Below, piece by piece: positions 17,899 to 25,942 of a DNA stretch of 64,000 bases. Within the stretch, counting starts at the first letter, position 1; the number at the start of each line of letters is the position of its first letter. The position numbers were made by a program, and so were the translations under genes. The DNA comes from Myxococcaceae bacterium JPH2 (GTDB lineage: Bacteria > Myxococcota > Myxococcia > Myxococcales > Myxococcaceae): the NCBI GenBank assembly GCA_016458225.1, contig JAEMGR010000016.1:62001-126000 (forward strand). The letters are read 5' to 3'. The notes under the pieces were generated by a model. The model was not told the DNA's origin. It ran no database searches and worked only from the letters and a program-made list of their open reading frames with translations.

Positions 17899-18336
17899 TC
17901 AGGCAGAACGAGACGCGGGGCGGTCCAGGGCGAAGCCCATCTCGCCATCCGGGGTCAGCCCGGTCCGTAGCCAACCCGCGCGCGCATAGAAGCGCTCGGC
18001 GCGAGTCCCCGGTGCCGTGCTCAGGACGATGCGGCTGGCACCCCCAGCGAAGAGCCACGTGGTGGCCTGGGCCAGCAAGGCCTGCGCGATGCCCTGTCCC
18101 TCGTGCGGAGGATCGATGAACAGGGCCCAGATGGAGGCCGTCTCCTGGTCCGCGATGGAGAAGCCCGCGACGCGGCCCTCGTGCTCGCAGACCCAGCCCT
18201 TGCCTCGGTGGACGATGTAGTCGTGCACCATCTCCGGCGGGACGCGTGAGGGATGGGAGAGCCGGTTCTCTCTCACCGCCCACCTCACGCGCATCAACTC
18301 GGGGATGTCTTCAACGGCGGCTTCGCGAATGTGCAT
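17899..18336 (-). CDS. GNAT-family N-acetyltransferase
   Basis: A 145-residue single-domain GNAT protein. The ATG at 18336 (MHIREAAVEDIPELMRVR) is chosen because it gives the classic first strand and helix, with GTGAGG nearby; the longer frame adds 45 unrelated residues. The acetyl-CoA-binding motif A is IDPPHEGQGIAQALL (the usual R/Q-x-x-G-x-G/A loop), and the fourth-strand FYARAGW is typical. Substrate unknown. It heads the minus-strand operon GNAT - YcaO fusion - amidohydrolase, so it might acetylate the modified peptide (self-protection or tailoring), but the association could be fortuitous. Confidence 0.9.
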   Translation of the reverse strand: MHIREAAVEDIPELMRVRWAVRENRLSHPSRVPPEMVHDYIVHRGKGWVCEHEGRVAGFSIADQETASIWALFIDPPHEGQGIAQALLAQATTWLFAGGASRIVLSTAPGTRAERFYARAGWLRTGLTPDGEMGFALDRPASRSA

Positions 18337-18492
18337 GGGAGCCTCACCGCGCGCTGCTTCAGGTTGGAGGCTGCGTTGTATCGCACGCCGCCGCGAAGCC
18401 CAGGGCTTTCCATGCAACGCGAGGCCGGTCGCGAGGGACCCGCCTCGTTGGCGCCGATGAGCCCAGGCCATGGGCTCACCGGGACCTGTGCC

Positions 18493-21400
18493 TCACGCGG
18501 CCTCGCGTCCGTCCTTCTCCGCGTCTCGCGCCAGCCGCTTCTGGATGGCGAGGAAGAGGGCCTCGTGCGTGGCCGGCGAGGCCAGCTCCACCGTGCCTCC
18601 GGGCCGGCCGAACGCGGCCACGGCGTCCCGCAGCGCCTCGCGCGCGGAGATGGCCAGCATGAGCGGCGGCTCGCCCACCGCCTTGCTGCCGTGGATGACG
18701 TTCGCCTGATTCGCGTCATCGAGCAGTCGCACGCGCAGGTCGATGGGCGCGTCGCTGAACGCGGGCACCGGGTACGTGCTGGCCGAGTGGGTGAGCAGCC
18801 GCCCCTGCGCGTCCCACCGCAGGTCCTCGCCCGTGAGCCACCCGAGCCCTTGGACGTACGCGCCCTCGACCTGTCCTCGGTCCACGCCGGGGTTGAGCGA
18901 GTCGCCCACGTCCTCCAGCAGGTCCGCGCGCAGCACGCGCTTCATGCCGGTGTAGCCATCCACCTCCACCTCCGTCACGGCGGCGCCATAGGCGAAGTAG
19001 AGGAACGGGCGTCCTCGGCCCCGGGCCTTGTCGTAGCCGATTCCGGGCGTCTGGTAGTACCCGGTGACGGACATGCCCACGCGCGCCAGATAGGCCGCGT
19101 CCACCACCTGCGCGAACGTCAGCGCGCGCTCGGGCGGAGCCTCCGCGGGAGCCACGCGACCGTCGCGGAAGATGAACGCCTCGGGCGCGAGTGTCTGGCC
19201 TCGCTGCTCAGCCCACAGTCGCGCCGCCACGGGCGCCAGCCGTCCTCGCAACGTGACACACGCCTCGCGCACCGCGGCGCCGTTGAGGTCCGAGCCACTG
19301 GACGCGGCCGTGGCCGAGGTGTTGGGCACCTTGTCCGTGGCGGTCTTCATCACGCGGATCGCCTCGGCGCTGACGCCCAGCTCGCGCATGGCCACGCCTT
19401 GAAGCTTCGTGTGCAGGCCCTGGCCCATCTCCGTGCCGCCATGCGACAGCAACACCGAGCCATCCCGATACACGTGCACCAGCGCGCCCGCCTGGTTGAG
19501 GAACGTCGCGGTGAAGGAGATGCCGAACTTCACGGGGGTGATGGCGAGGCCGCGCTTGATGCGAGGGCTGCGCTGGTTGAAGGCCGCCACCTCCTCGCGC
19601 CGACGGGTGAACTCGGAGGAGGCCACCAGCTCGCGCCACATGCGCGGCAGGCGGTTGTCATCCAGCTCCTGGCCGTAGTGCGTGGTGTTGGTGTCACCCT
19701 TGCCGTCGTAGAGGTTGCGCTCGCGCACGGCCTCGGGCGCGACGCCGAGCGTCCTCGCCACGCGGTCCAGGATGTCCTCGGTGACGAGCATGCCCTGCGG
19801 GCCACCGAAGCCGCGGAACGCCGTGTTGGATGCGAGGTTCGTGCGCGCCACGCGTCCGGAGAAGGACACGGCGGGCACGTGGTACGCGTTGTCGAGGTGG
19901 AACAGGCCTCGGTCGAGGATGGACTCGGACAGGTCCAGGGACCAGCCACCATTCGAGACGAGGTGGACGCGCAGGGCGAGCACTCGGCCCGTGGCGTCGA
20001 AGCCCACCTCCCACGCCGCGTAGAAGGGATGGCGCTTGCCCGTGAGCATCATGTCCACGTCACGGTCCAGCATCCACCGCACGGGCCGGCCGGTGTGCCA
20101 CGAGGCCAGCGCCACCAGGGCCGCCGGGGCGTTGCCCTGCGTCTCCTTGCCGCCGAAGCCGCCACCCATGCGCGGTGACTGCACCACCACCTGATGACGG
20201 TGCAGCGCGAGCACGTGCGCCACCACGGCCTGCACCTCGGACGGGTGCTGCGTGGAGGACGTCACGGTGACGTCGCCGTCGTCGCCCTTCTCGGCGAAGG
20301 CGGCGTGTGTCTCCAGGTAGAAGTGCTCCTGCCCACCCAGCGAGAACGTGCCCGCGAGCCGATGCGGACTGGCCGCCAGCGCCGCGTCCACGTCTCCGCG
20401 ACGGATGACGTGCGGCTCGGTGTGGTAGCTGTCCCGAGCAATCGCGTCCTCGACGGTGAGGATGGCGGGCAGGGGCTCATACTCCACGCGCACGCGCTGG
20501 GCGCCCTCGCGGCACGCGTCGATGGACTCTCCGACCACGAGCGCCACGACCTGCCCGTGGAACAGCACCTCGCGATCCGCGAGCAGCGGTTCATCATGGC
20601 GGATGGGGCCCGTGTCGTTCATGCCCGGGATGTGCTCGGCCAGAAGCACGGTCACCACGCCCGGGACGGTCAGCGCCTCCGAGGCGTCGCGTCGAAGGAT
20701 GCGCGCGTGCGCATGCGGCGCGCAGACCGGCCACACCTCCAACATGGGGCGGCGCTGCGCGACGTCGTCCACGTACTGCGCGCTCCCCGTCACATGTCCG
20801 AGCGCGCTGTCATGGCGCAGCTCGCGGCCGTGGTCGGCGCTCACGCCCGACTCACCGGGCAGGAAGCCGGGGGCCGCGTCCAGATGGGGGCTGCGCTCGC
20901 CGGTGAAGAGCTTCTCCAGCAGGGCCACCACCAGTCCCCGACGGTACTCGGCGCTGCCTCGCAGGTCGCTGATGGGAGACAGCTCCGTCGAGAGCACGGC
21001 CGTCGCTCGCGCCAACGTCTCGCGCGTCCACGGCTGTCCCACGAGCGCGGCTTCTGTCTTTCGCGCACGCACGGGCGTTGCCGCGACGCCGCCAAAGCCC
21101 AGGCGCGCGCTGACCACGGTGTTCTCCGCGCTCAGCTCCACGCAGAAGCCCGCCGCGACGATGCTGATGTCCAGCTCGCGCCGCTTGGAGACCTTGAACG
21201 AATCCGCAATGCGGCGGTGTCCCTGGGCCATGCGCGCGTGCGGGATGACGATGTGGCGGACCAGCTCGTCTGGCTGAATCGCCGTCTTGCGATAGGCGAG
21301 GAAGAAGTCAGACAGCGCCACGGTCCGCTCGCCGCGCGTGGAGGCGAGGACCAGCTGCGCGTCCAACGCGAGCAGCACCGGCGCCATGTCTCCAATGGGG

Positions 21401-22314
21401 GAGGCCGTCACCAGATTGCCGGCGAGCGTGGCGCGCTGGCGAATCTGTCGGGACGCGAAGACGTTGAGCATCTTCGTGACCTCGGGCAGCTCGGCGCCGA
21501 GCGCGTCCTCCAGCTCCACGAGCGAGGCGGCGCCGCCGACGTACCACGCATCCGTCCCTCGGCGGATGGCGCGCAGCTCGGGCACGCCCTCGGTGGAGAT
21601 GAGGAAGGGGAAGCGGCGGGACTTCTTGGTGACGTCGACTCCTACTTCCGTGGCGCCCGCGACGAGCGTGGCCTCCGGGTGCGCGGCGCGCAGCGACAAC
21701 AGGTCCGCCCAGGTGGTGGGCCGCAGGAAGCGCTGGTCGCGCACTTCGTACTGGATCGCGGGCACGGGGGTGGCCGGGCCCTCCAGCGAGACGCCGGGCA
21801 GTGAGGCGTGCGCGGAGGACGCGTCGCGAGCGGCCAGGGCCTCCATCATCGCGTCGCGGATGGGGCGGTAGCCGGTGCAGCGGCAGATGTTGCCGCAGAG
21901 CTGATCCGCCACGGCCTCGGGCGAGCGCACGTCCTTGCGGCAGTACGCCTCCGTCATGGACATGACGAAGCCCGGCGTGCAGAAGCCGCACTGCGAACCG
22001 TAGTGCTTCACCATGGCCTGCTGCACGGGGTGGGGCGCGTCGCGGCGGCCCACGCCCTCGACGGTGACGACCTCGCGCCCGGCGACCATGGGCAACAAGG
22101 TGATGCAGCTGTTGAACGCGCGCAGACAGCGATTGCCCTGGGCGTCCCGGTCGACGAGGGCCACGGTGCAGGCCCCGCAGTCGCCCTCGGCGCAGCCTTG
22201 CTTGGTCCCCGTCGCTCCGCGAGCGCGGAGGAAGTCGAGCAGGGTGGTGTTGGGGGAGGTGCCTTCGACGCGAACGGGCTGGCCGTTGAGCTGGAACTCG
22301 AACGTGTTGCTCAT
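18493..22314 (-). CDS. xanthine dehydrogenase, single-chain (Fe-S / FAD / molybdopterin)
   Basis: A 1273-residue enzyme oxidising hypoxanthine/xanthine to urate with NAD+. Domains in order: plant-type 2Fe-2S (GCAEGDCGACTV, then a fourth Cys in NSCITLLP); the helical 2Fe-2S domain (CGFCTPGF and CRCTGYRP); an FAD domain (around VAGATEVGVDVTK and TLAGNLVTASPIGD); and the large molybdenum-cofactor domain with GGFGGKE, AFRGFGGPQ, GTEMGQG and a late GVGEPP-like GSKAVGEPPLM. Bacteria usually split this into XdhA and XdhB; here it is one polypeptide, as in animals. The ATG overlaps the xdhC stop as ATGA, so the two are translationally coupled. Substrate identity (xanthine versus related aldehydes or heterocycles) is inferred from overall similarity. 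Confidence 0.93.
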   Translation of the reverse strand: MSNTFEFQLNGQPVRVEGTSPNTTLLDFLRARGATGTKQGCAEGDCGACTVALVDRDAQGNRCLRAFNSCITLLPMVAGREVVTVEGVGRRDAPHPVQQAMVKHYGSQCGFCTPGFVMSMTEAYCRKDVRSPEAVADQLCGNICRCTGYRPIRDAMMEALAARDASSAHASLPGVSLEGPATPVPAIQYEVRDQRFLRPTTWADLLSLRAAHPEATLVAGATEVGVDVTKKSRRFPFLISTEGVPELRAIRRGTDAWYVGGAASLVELEDALGAELPEVTKMLNVFASRQIRQRATLAGNLVTASPIGDMAPVLLALDAQLVLASTRGERTVALSDFFLAYRKTAIQPDELVRHIVIPHARMAQGHRRIADSFKVSKRRELDISIVAAGFCVELSAENTVVSARLGFGGVAATPVRARKTEAALVGQPWTRETLARATAVLSTELSPISDLRGSAEYRRGLVVALLEKLFTGERSPHLDAAPGFLPGESGVSADHGRELRHDSALGHVTGSAQYVDDVAQRRPMLEVWPVCAPHAHARILRRDASEALTVPGVVTVLLAEHIPGMNDTGPIRHDEPLLADREVLFHGQVVALVVGESIDACREGAQRVRVEYEPLPAILTVEDAIARDSYHTEPHVIRRGDVDAALAASPHRLAGTFSLGGQEHFYLETHAAFAEKGDDGDVTVTSSTQHPSEVQAVVAHVLALHRHQVVVQSPRMGGGFGGKETQGNAPAALVALASWHTGRPVRWMLDRDVDMMLTGKRHPFYAAWEVGFDATGRVLALRVHLVSNGGWSLDLSESILDRGLFHLDNAYHVPAVSFSGRVARTNLASNTAFRGFGGPQGMLVTEDILDRVARTLGVAPEAVRERNLYDGKGDTNTTHYGQELDDNRLPRMWRELVASSEFTRRREEVAAFNQRSPRIKRGLAITPVKFGISFTATFLNQAGALVHVYRDGSVLLSHGGTEMGQGLHTKLQGVAMRELGVSAEAIRVMKTATDKVPNTSATAASSGSDLNGAAVREACVTLRGRLAPVAARLWAEQRGQTLAPEAFIFRDGRVAPAEAPPERALTFAQVVDAAYLARVGMSVTGYYQTPGIGYDKARGRGRPFLYFAYGAAVTEVEVDGYTGMKRVLRADLLEDVGDSLNPGVDRGQVEGAYVQGLGWLTGEDLRWDAQGRLLTHSASTYPVPAFSDAPIDLRVRLLDDANQANVIHGSKAVGEPPLMLAISAREALRDAVAAFGRPGGTVELASPATHEALFLAIQKRLARDAEKDGREAA

Positions 22315-23144
22315 TCTCCAGAGGATAGCAGGCGCGGAGGGCCTGGCTGCTCGTCCGCGATGCGGGCGCGCTCATCCCCGGACAGCCCGTGATGGACCTG
22401 GAGGAGGCCCGCGGCGATGCTCACCGCGACCTCCTGGGGGGACTTCCCGCCCGTCTCCAGGCCCATGGGGCACCAGACGCGGGCCAGCCGCTCCGGGGGG
22501 ACGCCCCGAGCCTCCAGCCGCTGGCGGAACCGGGCCCACTTCGTCTTGCTGCCAATCAGGCCGATGTATCGCGCGGGCCGCTCGATGGCGTGGGCGATGA
22601 TGTCTTGGTCCAGGTCGTGCCGATGCGTCATCACGGCCACGTAGGTGCGCCGGGCGTCCCAGGCGGCCTGCTCGACGACGGTGTCCCAGGGCTCCTCGTG
22701 GCGGACCACGCCCTCGGGCACGCGCTCGGAGCGGATCCACTCGGGGCGCTCGTCCACCAGGTGGATTTGGAAGGGCGTGCCCTCCAGGGTGCGGCACAGC
22801 GCCTGCCCGACGTGGCCCGCGCCGAAGAGATACAGGCGGGGGCCGTGATTGACGGGCTCCACGAAGACGTCCACGACCCCTCCACAACACTGACCGAGCT
22901 TCGCGCCGAGCGGGTAGCGGATGGCGCGCGCCTTGCCAGAATCCAGGCACGCCCGAGCGTCCGCCAGCACGAGCTGCTCCAGGTGGCCACCGCCCACGGT
23001 GCCGTGGAAGACGCCATCCGCGCGGACCAGGAGCTTGGCTCCCGCCTCCGCCGGTGTGCTGCCCTGACATGCCGTCACGGTGACGACGGCGAAGGGCGTA
23101 TCGCCCCCTGACCACTCGGCGAGCCGCCGGACCCAATCCCACAT
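22311..23144 (-). CDS. xdhC: xanthine dehydrogenase accessory protein XdhC
   Basis: A 277-residue member of the XdhC/CoxI family, which receives the molybdenum cofactor, helps sulfurate it and inserts it into xanthine dehydrogenase. Visible features: TACQGSTPAEAGAKLLV with the conserved Gly-Ser near the N-terminus, GTVGGGHLE, a conserved CCGG motif in KLGQCCGGVVD, the Rossmann-like LYLFGAGHVGQAL, and the later VMTHRHDLD and YIGLIGSKTKW. All are hallmarks of this family. It is the upstream gene of the pair and its TGA overlaps the ATG of the dehydrogenase by four bases, supporting stoichiometric coupled expression. Confidence 0.95.
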   Translation of the reverse strand: MWDWVRRLAEWSGGDTPFAVVTVTACQGSTPAEAGAKLLVRADGVFHGTVGGGHLEQLVLADARACLDSGKARAIRYPLGAKLGQCCGGVVDVFVEPVNHGPRLYLFGAGHVGQALCRTLEGTPFQIHLVDERPEWIRSERVPEGVVRHEEPWDTVVEQAAWDARRTYVAVMTHRHDLDQDIIAHAIERPARYIGLIGSKTKWARFRQRLEARGVPPERLARVWCPMGLETGGKSPQEVAVSIAAGLLQVHHGLSGDERARIADEQPGPPRLLSSGE

Positions 23145-23175
23145 GCAGGGCCCAGTCTGCCACAGCCCTGGCGGC

Positions 23176-23487
23176 TCAGTGGACCTGTCGCGGAATTCGG
23201 TCCGCCAGGGACACCCCGTCCCCGGGCTCCAACACGATGACCTCCGCGGCCACGTGCACGCCCCCCGCGATGAAGTAGCCCACGCGCAGGTTGGCGTTGT
23301 CGGTCAGTCGACCGGCGTCGCGCGCCTCCAGCCACTCGTACTGGGTGCGGTCGTCGATGCGCAGCGTGACGTCATCGCCCGTGGCGATGTCATGGACCGT
23401 CAGGTGATCCGGCCCCGAGTCCACGAGGTTCCCGCTCACCACTTCCTCTACCTGGTTCAGGTGCTCTTCCTGGCGTCCGGTCTCCAT
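23176..23487 (-). CDS. small conserved-looking hypothetical protein
   Basis: A 103-residue protein from the ATG at 23487, with AAGGAG ten bases upstream. It is acidic and lacks signal peptide and membrane segments. The centre, VVSGNLVDSGPDHLTVHDIA followed by DVTLRIDDRTQYEW, reads as a series of beta-strands, suggesting a small barrel like those in DUF5666/OB-like proteins, with a last strand AAEVIVLEPGD. I do not recognise a named family. It lies 31 bases upstream of xdhC on the same strand, so it may share its transcript, though a functional link is not evident. Confidence 0.65.
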   Translation of the reverse strand: METGRQEEHLNQVEEVVSGNLVDSGPDHLTVHDIATGDDVTLRIDDRTQYEWLEARDAGRLTDNANLRVGYFIAGGVHVAAEVIVLEPGDGVSLADRIPRQVH

Positions 23488-23668
23488 GGCGCTCCGGCTC
23501 CTTCGGCTGGCGCCCGCCCGGAGGTGCCGGCCGTGCCGGCGGTGTGCTGTCCGGTGGCCTCGGGTGGGGGCGACGTTCGCTCCGCCGTTCAACCTGGACC
23601 CGAGGGCAGTCCGGGCCAAGCACGCCGGGCCCTCCCGGTCCCCACTCAACCGGGCAACGGAGCGCTCC

Positions 23669-24298
23669 TCACGTCTTCGTGGGACGGGGTGCGCGGCGAG
23701 GACCCGAGGGGGCTCCCGCGCGCAGCAGCAGCGTGGCCAGCTCGTGCGCGAGCGCGCGGTCCAGCGGCGCGTGGCCCACGAGGAGCCGGTACCACATCAC
23801 TCCGAACGCCATGTCCACGAGCAGGAACAGGTCCGCATCCGCGGCCAGCTCACCGCGCTCCTGGGCCTGGGCGAGCACGGAGCGGAGCAGCTCCCGGCGC
23901 TTCTCGATGAGGCCGGTGCGGAACTCGGTCGCGAACTGCGCGTCGAGCTGCGCCTCCGCCATGAGCCCCCGGAGGATGTCCCCTGTTCCCCGAGGGTTCT
24001 TCAGCGTCTGGAACGTCGAGGCGAGGAACGCCTCCAGCACCTCTCCCAGCGAGCCATGCAACGGCGGCACGAGCGGGGTGGGGGCCTGGGCGATCAGCGC
24101 CTCCAGCACGACCGAGGCCTTGGAGGTCCACCATCGATAGATGGTCTGCTTGCCGACGCCTGCGTCACGCGCGATGGCCTCGATGCTCAACGCGGCATAG
24201 CCCTGCTCGCGCAGGACCTTGAGCGCCGCCTCGAGCACCGCCGCACGTGACTGTTCGCTCCGCTTCCGCCCAGGGCGGCCCTTCGACGCGTCGTCCAC
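23669..24298 (-). CDS. TetR-family transcriptional regulator
   Basis: A 209-residue repressor. Residues 14-62 form the TetR DNA-binding helix-turn-helix: RAAVLEAALKVLREQGYAAL, then ARDAGVGKQTIYRWWTSKA. The remainder is the helical ligand-binding and dimer domain of the TetR_C_11/16 type (LRGLMAEAQLDAQFATEF, LLVDMAFGVMWYRLLVGHAPL). It is divergent from the SDR gene. The 95-base gap contains three copies of the half-site CGAGACG/CGTCTCG overlapping a good promoter, so it most likely represses the SDR gene and itself. The inducing ligand is unknown. Confidence 0.95.
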   Translation of the reverse strand: MDDASKGRPGRKRSEQSRAAVLEAALKVLREQGYAALSIEAIARDAGVGKQTIYRWWTSKASVVLEALIAQAPTPLVPPLHGSLGEVLEAFLASTFQTLKNPRGTGDILRGLMAEAQLDAQFATEFRTGLIEKRRELLRSVLAQAQERGELAADADLFLLVDMAFGVMWYRLLVGHAPLDRALAHELATLLLRAGAPSGPRRAPRPTKT

Positions 24299-24326
24299 GC
24301 GCCCTTTCTACCATCCTCAGTTCGGC

Positions 24327-24366
24327 TTGACGAGACGCTGCGTCTCGAATTATTAATTTCGAGACG
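24327..24366 (+). promoter_or_regulatory. sigma70-type promoter with three TetR half-sites
   Basis: TTGACG at 24327-24332 and TATTAA at 24351-24356, 18 bases apart, form a good -35/-10 pair for the SDR gene. CGAGACG (24331-24337) and CGTCTCG (24341-24347) are inverted about CTG. CGTCTCGAA (24341-24349) and TTCGAGACG (24358-24366) form a second palindrome sharing the middle half-site. A bound TetR dimer would cover the promoter. The A/T-rich core is exceptional in this GC-rich window. Confidence 0.8.
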
Positions 24367-24393
24367 GTTCGGTTCGTATTTCTAGGAGGCACC

Positions 24394-25113
24394 ATGGACT
24401 GGCGAAACAAGCAGGTGGTGGTGATGGGTGGCAGCTCGGGCGTGGGGGAGGCGACGGCGCGGCGGCTCGTGGCGCAGGGGGCGCGGGTGGTCATCACGGG
24501 GCGGGACGCGGACAAGCTGGCGCGGGTGGCCACGTCGCTGGGGGCGCAGGCGCGCGGGGTGGTGGTGGACGGGACGAACGCCACGGCGGTGCGCGCGTTC
24601 TTCGCGGAGCTGGGCGCGTTCGACCACCTGGTGGTGTGCCTGAGCGGAGCGGAGGGCGCGGGCGCGTTCCGGGACTTGGACCTGGCCGGGCTGCGGCGAG
24701 GCTTCGAGGCGAAGTTCTGGGCGCACCTCACGGTGGTCCAGGCGGCGCTGGGCACGCTGCGTCCGGACGGCTCGGTGACTTTGGTGACAGCGGCCTCGGC
24801 GCGCACGGCGTTCGCGGGAGCGTCGGGACTCGCGGCCATCAATGGTGCGCTGGAGGCGATGGTTCCACCGCTCGCGCTGGAGCTGGCGCCCCTGCGCGTC
24901 AACGCGGTCTCACCGGGTGTCATCAACACGCCGTGGTGGGACAAAGCCCCTGCGGCTCAGCGTGACGCCATCTTCGCGACCTCGGCGGCCACGCTGCCCG
25001 TGCGCCGCGTGGGCACGCCCGAGGACGTCGCGGACGCGATTGTCTTCGTCGCGGGCAATGGCTTCATGACCGGCACCGTCATCGAATGCGATGGCGGCGC
25101 CCGTCTGGCCTGA
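24394..25113 (+). CDS. SDR-fold protein lacking the Tyr-Lys catalytic pair
   Basis: A 239-residue short-chain dehydrogenase/reductase-fold protein with a strong AGGAGG five bases from the ATG. The cofactor loop GGSSGVG (12-18), TGRDADKL and the structural LRVNAVSPGVINTP are standard for classical SDRs; Arg37 after the second strand suggests NADP(H). The catalytic Ser is present (Ser135), but where Y-x-x-x-K is expected the sequence reads LAAIN (146-150), so both Tyr and Lys are missing. Related SDR-like proteins with this change exist; it may be a weak enzyme, use another acid, or bind ligand only. It is controlled by the divergent TetR gene. Confidence 0.88.
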   Translation: MDWRNKQVVVMGGSSGVGEATARRLVAQGARVVITGRDADKLARVATSLGAQARGVVVDGTNATAVRAFFAELGAFDHLVVCLSGAEGAGAFRDLDLAGLRRGFEAKFWAHLTVVQAALGTLRPDGSVTLVTAASARTAFAGASGLAAINGALEAMVPPLALELAPLRVNAVSPGVINTPWWDKAPAAQRDAIFATSAATLPVRRVGTPEDVADAIVFVAGNGFMTGTVIECDGGARLA

Positions 25114-25122
25114 GCCGCAAGG

Positions 25123-25596
25123 TCAGTGAGGCGCGGGGCCGCCGCGCGGATGCATGCGCGGGCCCAGCTCCTGCCGGCGCTTCTCCCTCGCGGCGGTCTC
25201 CTCGCTGACGAGAGCTCGCGCCTTCGTCTTCTGCGCGTCCGTCAGCAGGGCCTCGGCCTGCTGATACGCGGCGGTGTCCGCGTCGCGCAGCTGGCGCATC
25301 GTGGTGTGCACCTGCTCCCGGTGCGCCAGCATCTCCTCTTCGGAGGACGTCGTTCCCGGCTCGGGGCGAAGCGACTCCAGCGTCTGCATCATCGGGGCCG
25401 CCTTGGACTTCAGTGCATCCTGGATGCCCTGGAGCTGAGCCACCTGAGTGTCCGACAACCCCAGGTCCTGGCGGTGCTCCAGCAGGAGGCTCACCCAACT
25501 GCGCTCCATGAAGGGAGGATGTGGCGGGCCGCCCGAGGGCTGCGCGACAGCCAGCAGGGGGACGAGACAGCACAGGGCAATGAGAGAGGTTTTCAT
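25123..25596 (-). CDS. periplasmic Spy/CpxP-like (LTxxQ) protein
   Basis: A 157-residue exported helical protein. The ATG at 25596 gives a clean signal peptide (MKTSLIALCCLVPLLAVAQ); the frame upstream has no protein character. The mature part has LGLSDTQVAQLQGIQDALK near residue 45 and a second EALLTDAQKTKARALV near residue 115, matching the paired LTxxQ-like motifs of the Spy/CpxP family. These are periplasmic helix-cradle proteins that act as ATP-independent chaperones or metal-stress sensors. The His/Met-containing C-terminus (GPRMHPRGGPAPH) could bind metal. It converges with the SDR gene, nine bases apart, and is probably expressed independently. Confidence 0.8.
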   Translation of the reverse strand: MKTSLIALCCLVPLLAVAQPSGGPPHPPFMERSWVSLLLEHRQDLGLSDTQVAQLQGIQDALKSKAAPMMQTLESLRPEPGTTSSEEEMLAHREQVHTTMRQLRDADTAAYQQAEALLTDAQKTKARALVSEETAAREKRRQELGPRMHPRGGPAPH

Positions 25597-25738
25597 GGGG
25601 CGAGGCGCTCCGGGTCGCTCGTGGCAAATGCGCCCGGCGCGAGGAGTGCCCATCACCCACCGCGCCGAGCGTGTGATGCACACCCTGCGCCCCGCGCATA
25701 CCGCGATGATTTCGCGGCCGTTTCGGAATGTGTCGACG

Positions 25739-25942
25739 TCAGCAGCAGCGCCCGCCGCCGCTCCGATAGCGCGCCCGCTGTCGCTCGTCGAAGAACTCCG
25801 CGTAGCTCATGACGGGGCGGCTCGGGTGTCTTGTGCGCATGTGCCGCACGTACGTGTCGTAATCCGGCACGCCAATCATCAGCCGCGCGGTCCGCACCGC
25901 ACGCTCCCAGAACGCTCGCAGCGAGTCGTTCGTGAACCTCAC
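25739..25942 (-). CDS. YbdD/YjiX-family small protein
   Basis: A 67-residue protein. It starts at the GTG at 25942, which overlaps the cstA stop codon as GTGA, so it is translationally coupled. The sequence [19 protein letters not shown] followed by [15 protein letters not shown] is the signature of the YbdD/YjiX (DUF466) family, whose members are encoded right after CstA/BtsT-type pyruvate transporters and assist transport. The Arg-Tyr-rich end is followed by GGGRCC. A longer apparent frame over this region is only the cstA gene read out of frame. Confidence 0.92.
   Translation of the reverse strand: MRFTNDSLRAFWERAVRTARLMIGVPDYDTYVRHMRTRHPSRPVMSYAEFFDERQRARYRSGGGRCC

Noticed and set aside
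17885..18283. 133-codon extension of the YcaO fusion
   Set aside because: Overlaps the GNAT gene and lacks protein character; homology starts at the ATG at 17884.
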